From positions 126,547,472 to 126,611,471 of the forward strand of contig NC_068355.1 in the NCBI RefSeq assembly GCF_020536995.1: 64,000 bases of DNA. Reading direction: 5' to 3'. The position numbers were made by a program, and so were the translations under genes. This DNA is from Dreissena polymorpha (taxonomy: Eukaryota > Mollusca > Bivalvia > Myida > Dreissenidae). This document shows, piece after piece, positions 63,311-64,000 of the stretch (the first letter of the stretch is position 1; every line of letters begins with the position of its first letter). Below the pieces are notes generated by a model. It saw only the letters and a list, made by a program, of their open reading frames with translations. It was not told the origin of the DNA and made no database searches.

Positions 63311-64000
63311 ATATTTCACAAAAATGAAACAGTTATTTCATAACGTGTTCAGTGATGATTTGTTTAAATGCCAGGAAAACTACCTATGTTAGTAAAGGGC
63401 GTTTTTTCGTAGTTGTGGATGAAACGCATTTTAATTTTACCAAAGTTCAAAGTTTATAGGCCATCCGGAAAGCTCTTGTGGCAAAATACATTTACACAAA
63501 ATACATATGGCCATGACATGAATTCATACAATACAACAAATAACTATATAAACAGATATGAAAAATCAATAAACATATAGTGGGTATGACTATATAACAC
63601 TGTTTGTGAGTTAACATGCGAATATTTAAGAACTAGATTATATAAGTTTTCACATCTAAGTTTGAAATGCATTTCAAGTAAAATTAACTAAGCTATTTAT
63701 AAAACGTTAGTTGCCACACTGTGAACAAGTCTAATGGTAATTCGGTAATTTTGCAGCGCTCTATTGATGGCAATGAATTAAACAAACATCGATCGGTCCA
63801 CACATATTTGAACAACCACCTAGCCGTTTGATCAAATGCACCAAAACACATGACCTACGGCGTCGTTATATGTACATTTTAAAAACTAACATCTGCATTT
63901 ATTTTTATTTTATTTTATTTTTTTTGCGAGGGGGGGGGGGTCGAGGGATTTTTAATTTTGTAAATATCTATAATACATTTCAATTTATATCCATCTTTTC
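63311..64000. other. AT-rich end of window with homopolymer tract
   Basis: No gene recognised. Near 63899-63950 a TTTTA/T run is followed by GCGAGGGGGGGGGGGTCGAG. Confidence 0.4.

Overview
The window reads as AT-rich, repeat-dense nuclear DNA from a bivalve mollusc, probably a heterodont (Dreissena-like, by inference only). The evidence is secreted C1q-domain genes, an animal lipoxygenase with introns, and several recurring bivalve-type repeats: palindromes with a 'GCACAGGCTAATC' core, elements starting 'TATGCCCCCGGTAGGG' or 'GCGCCCCCAAAATTTTTGGG', and 'AGCTCATC...' repeats. No prokaryotic gene organisation, CRISPR array or rRNA was seen, and no convincing tRNA.

Layout. Positions 1-2763 are single-copy here: a decayed LINE 3' end and a 230-bp MITE whose interior is telomere-like repeat in inverted orientation. 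A ~21.3-kb unit then occurs twice in direct tandem, copy A at ~2764-33985 and copy B at ~34086-55435, separated by only ~100 bp. Each unit holds, in order, a broken C1q fragment (-), a one-finger C2H2 ORF (+), a three-exon secreted coiled-coil/C1q gene (-), and the 3' exons of a lipoxygenase (+). Beyond copy B come a CAGC/CCAG microsatellite (55.5-55.9 kb), gene-poor DNA, a ~1-kb tandem duplication (59.6-61.3 kb), and an older, diverged and partly deleted third copy of part of the unit (61.8-63.3 kb).

The most informative event is in copy A. A 9,869-bp DNA transposon (21095-30963) sits inside the last lipoxygenase exon. Copy B supplies the empty site, which shows a clean 6-bp target duplication, TTCAAC. 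The element has ~480-bp terminal inverted repeats studded with CGCGGAA-type motifs, TAT...ATA termini, and decayed exons of a PIF/Harbinger (HARBI1-like) transposase starting just inside the left repeat. A 6-bp duplication and such long inverted repeats are not normal for Harbinger, so this is an unusual or composite element. It moved recently although its own transposase is dead.

The lipoxygenase exons keep the iron-binding histidines and asparagine in copy B. In both copies the protein reads three residues past the C-terminal isoleucine that normally binds iron. A duplicated tail with the canonical ending lies ~120 bp downstream. The C1q gene looks intact in both copies, with two amino-acid differences. 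A caution: the two 21-kb copies may be an uncollapsed pair of haplotypes rather than a true tandem duplication. A cluster of single-base homopolymer indels in the first ~1.6 kb of the unit points to a sequence-quality seam.
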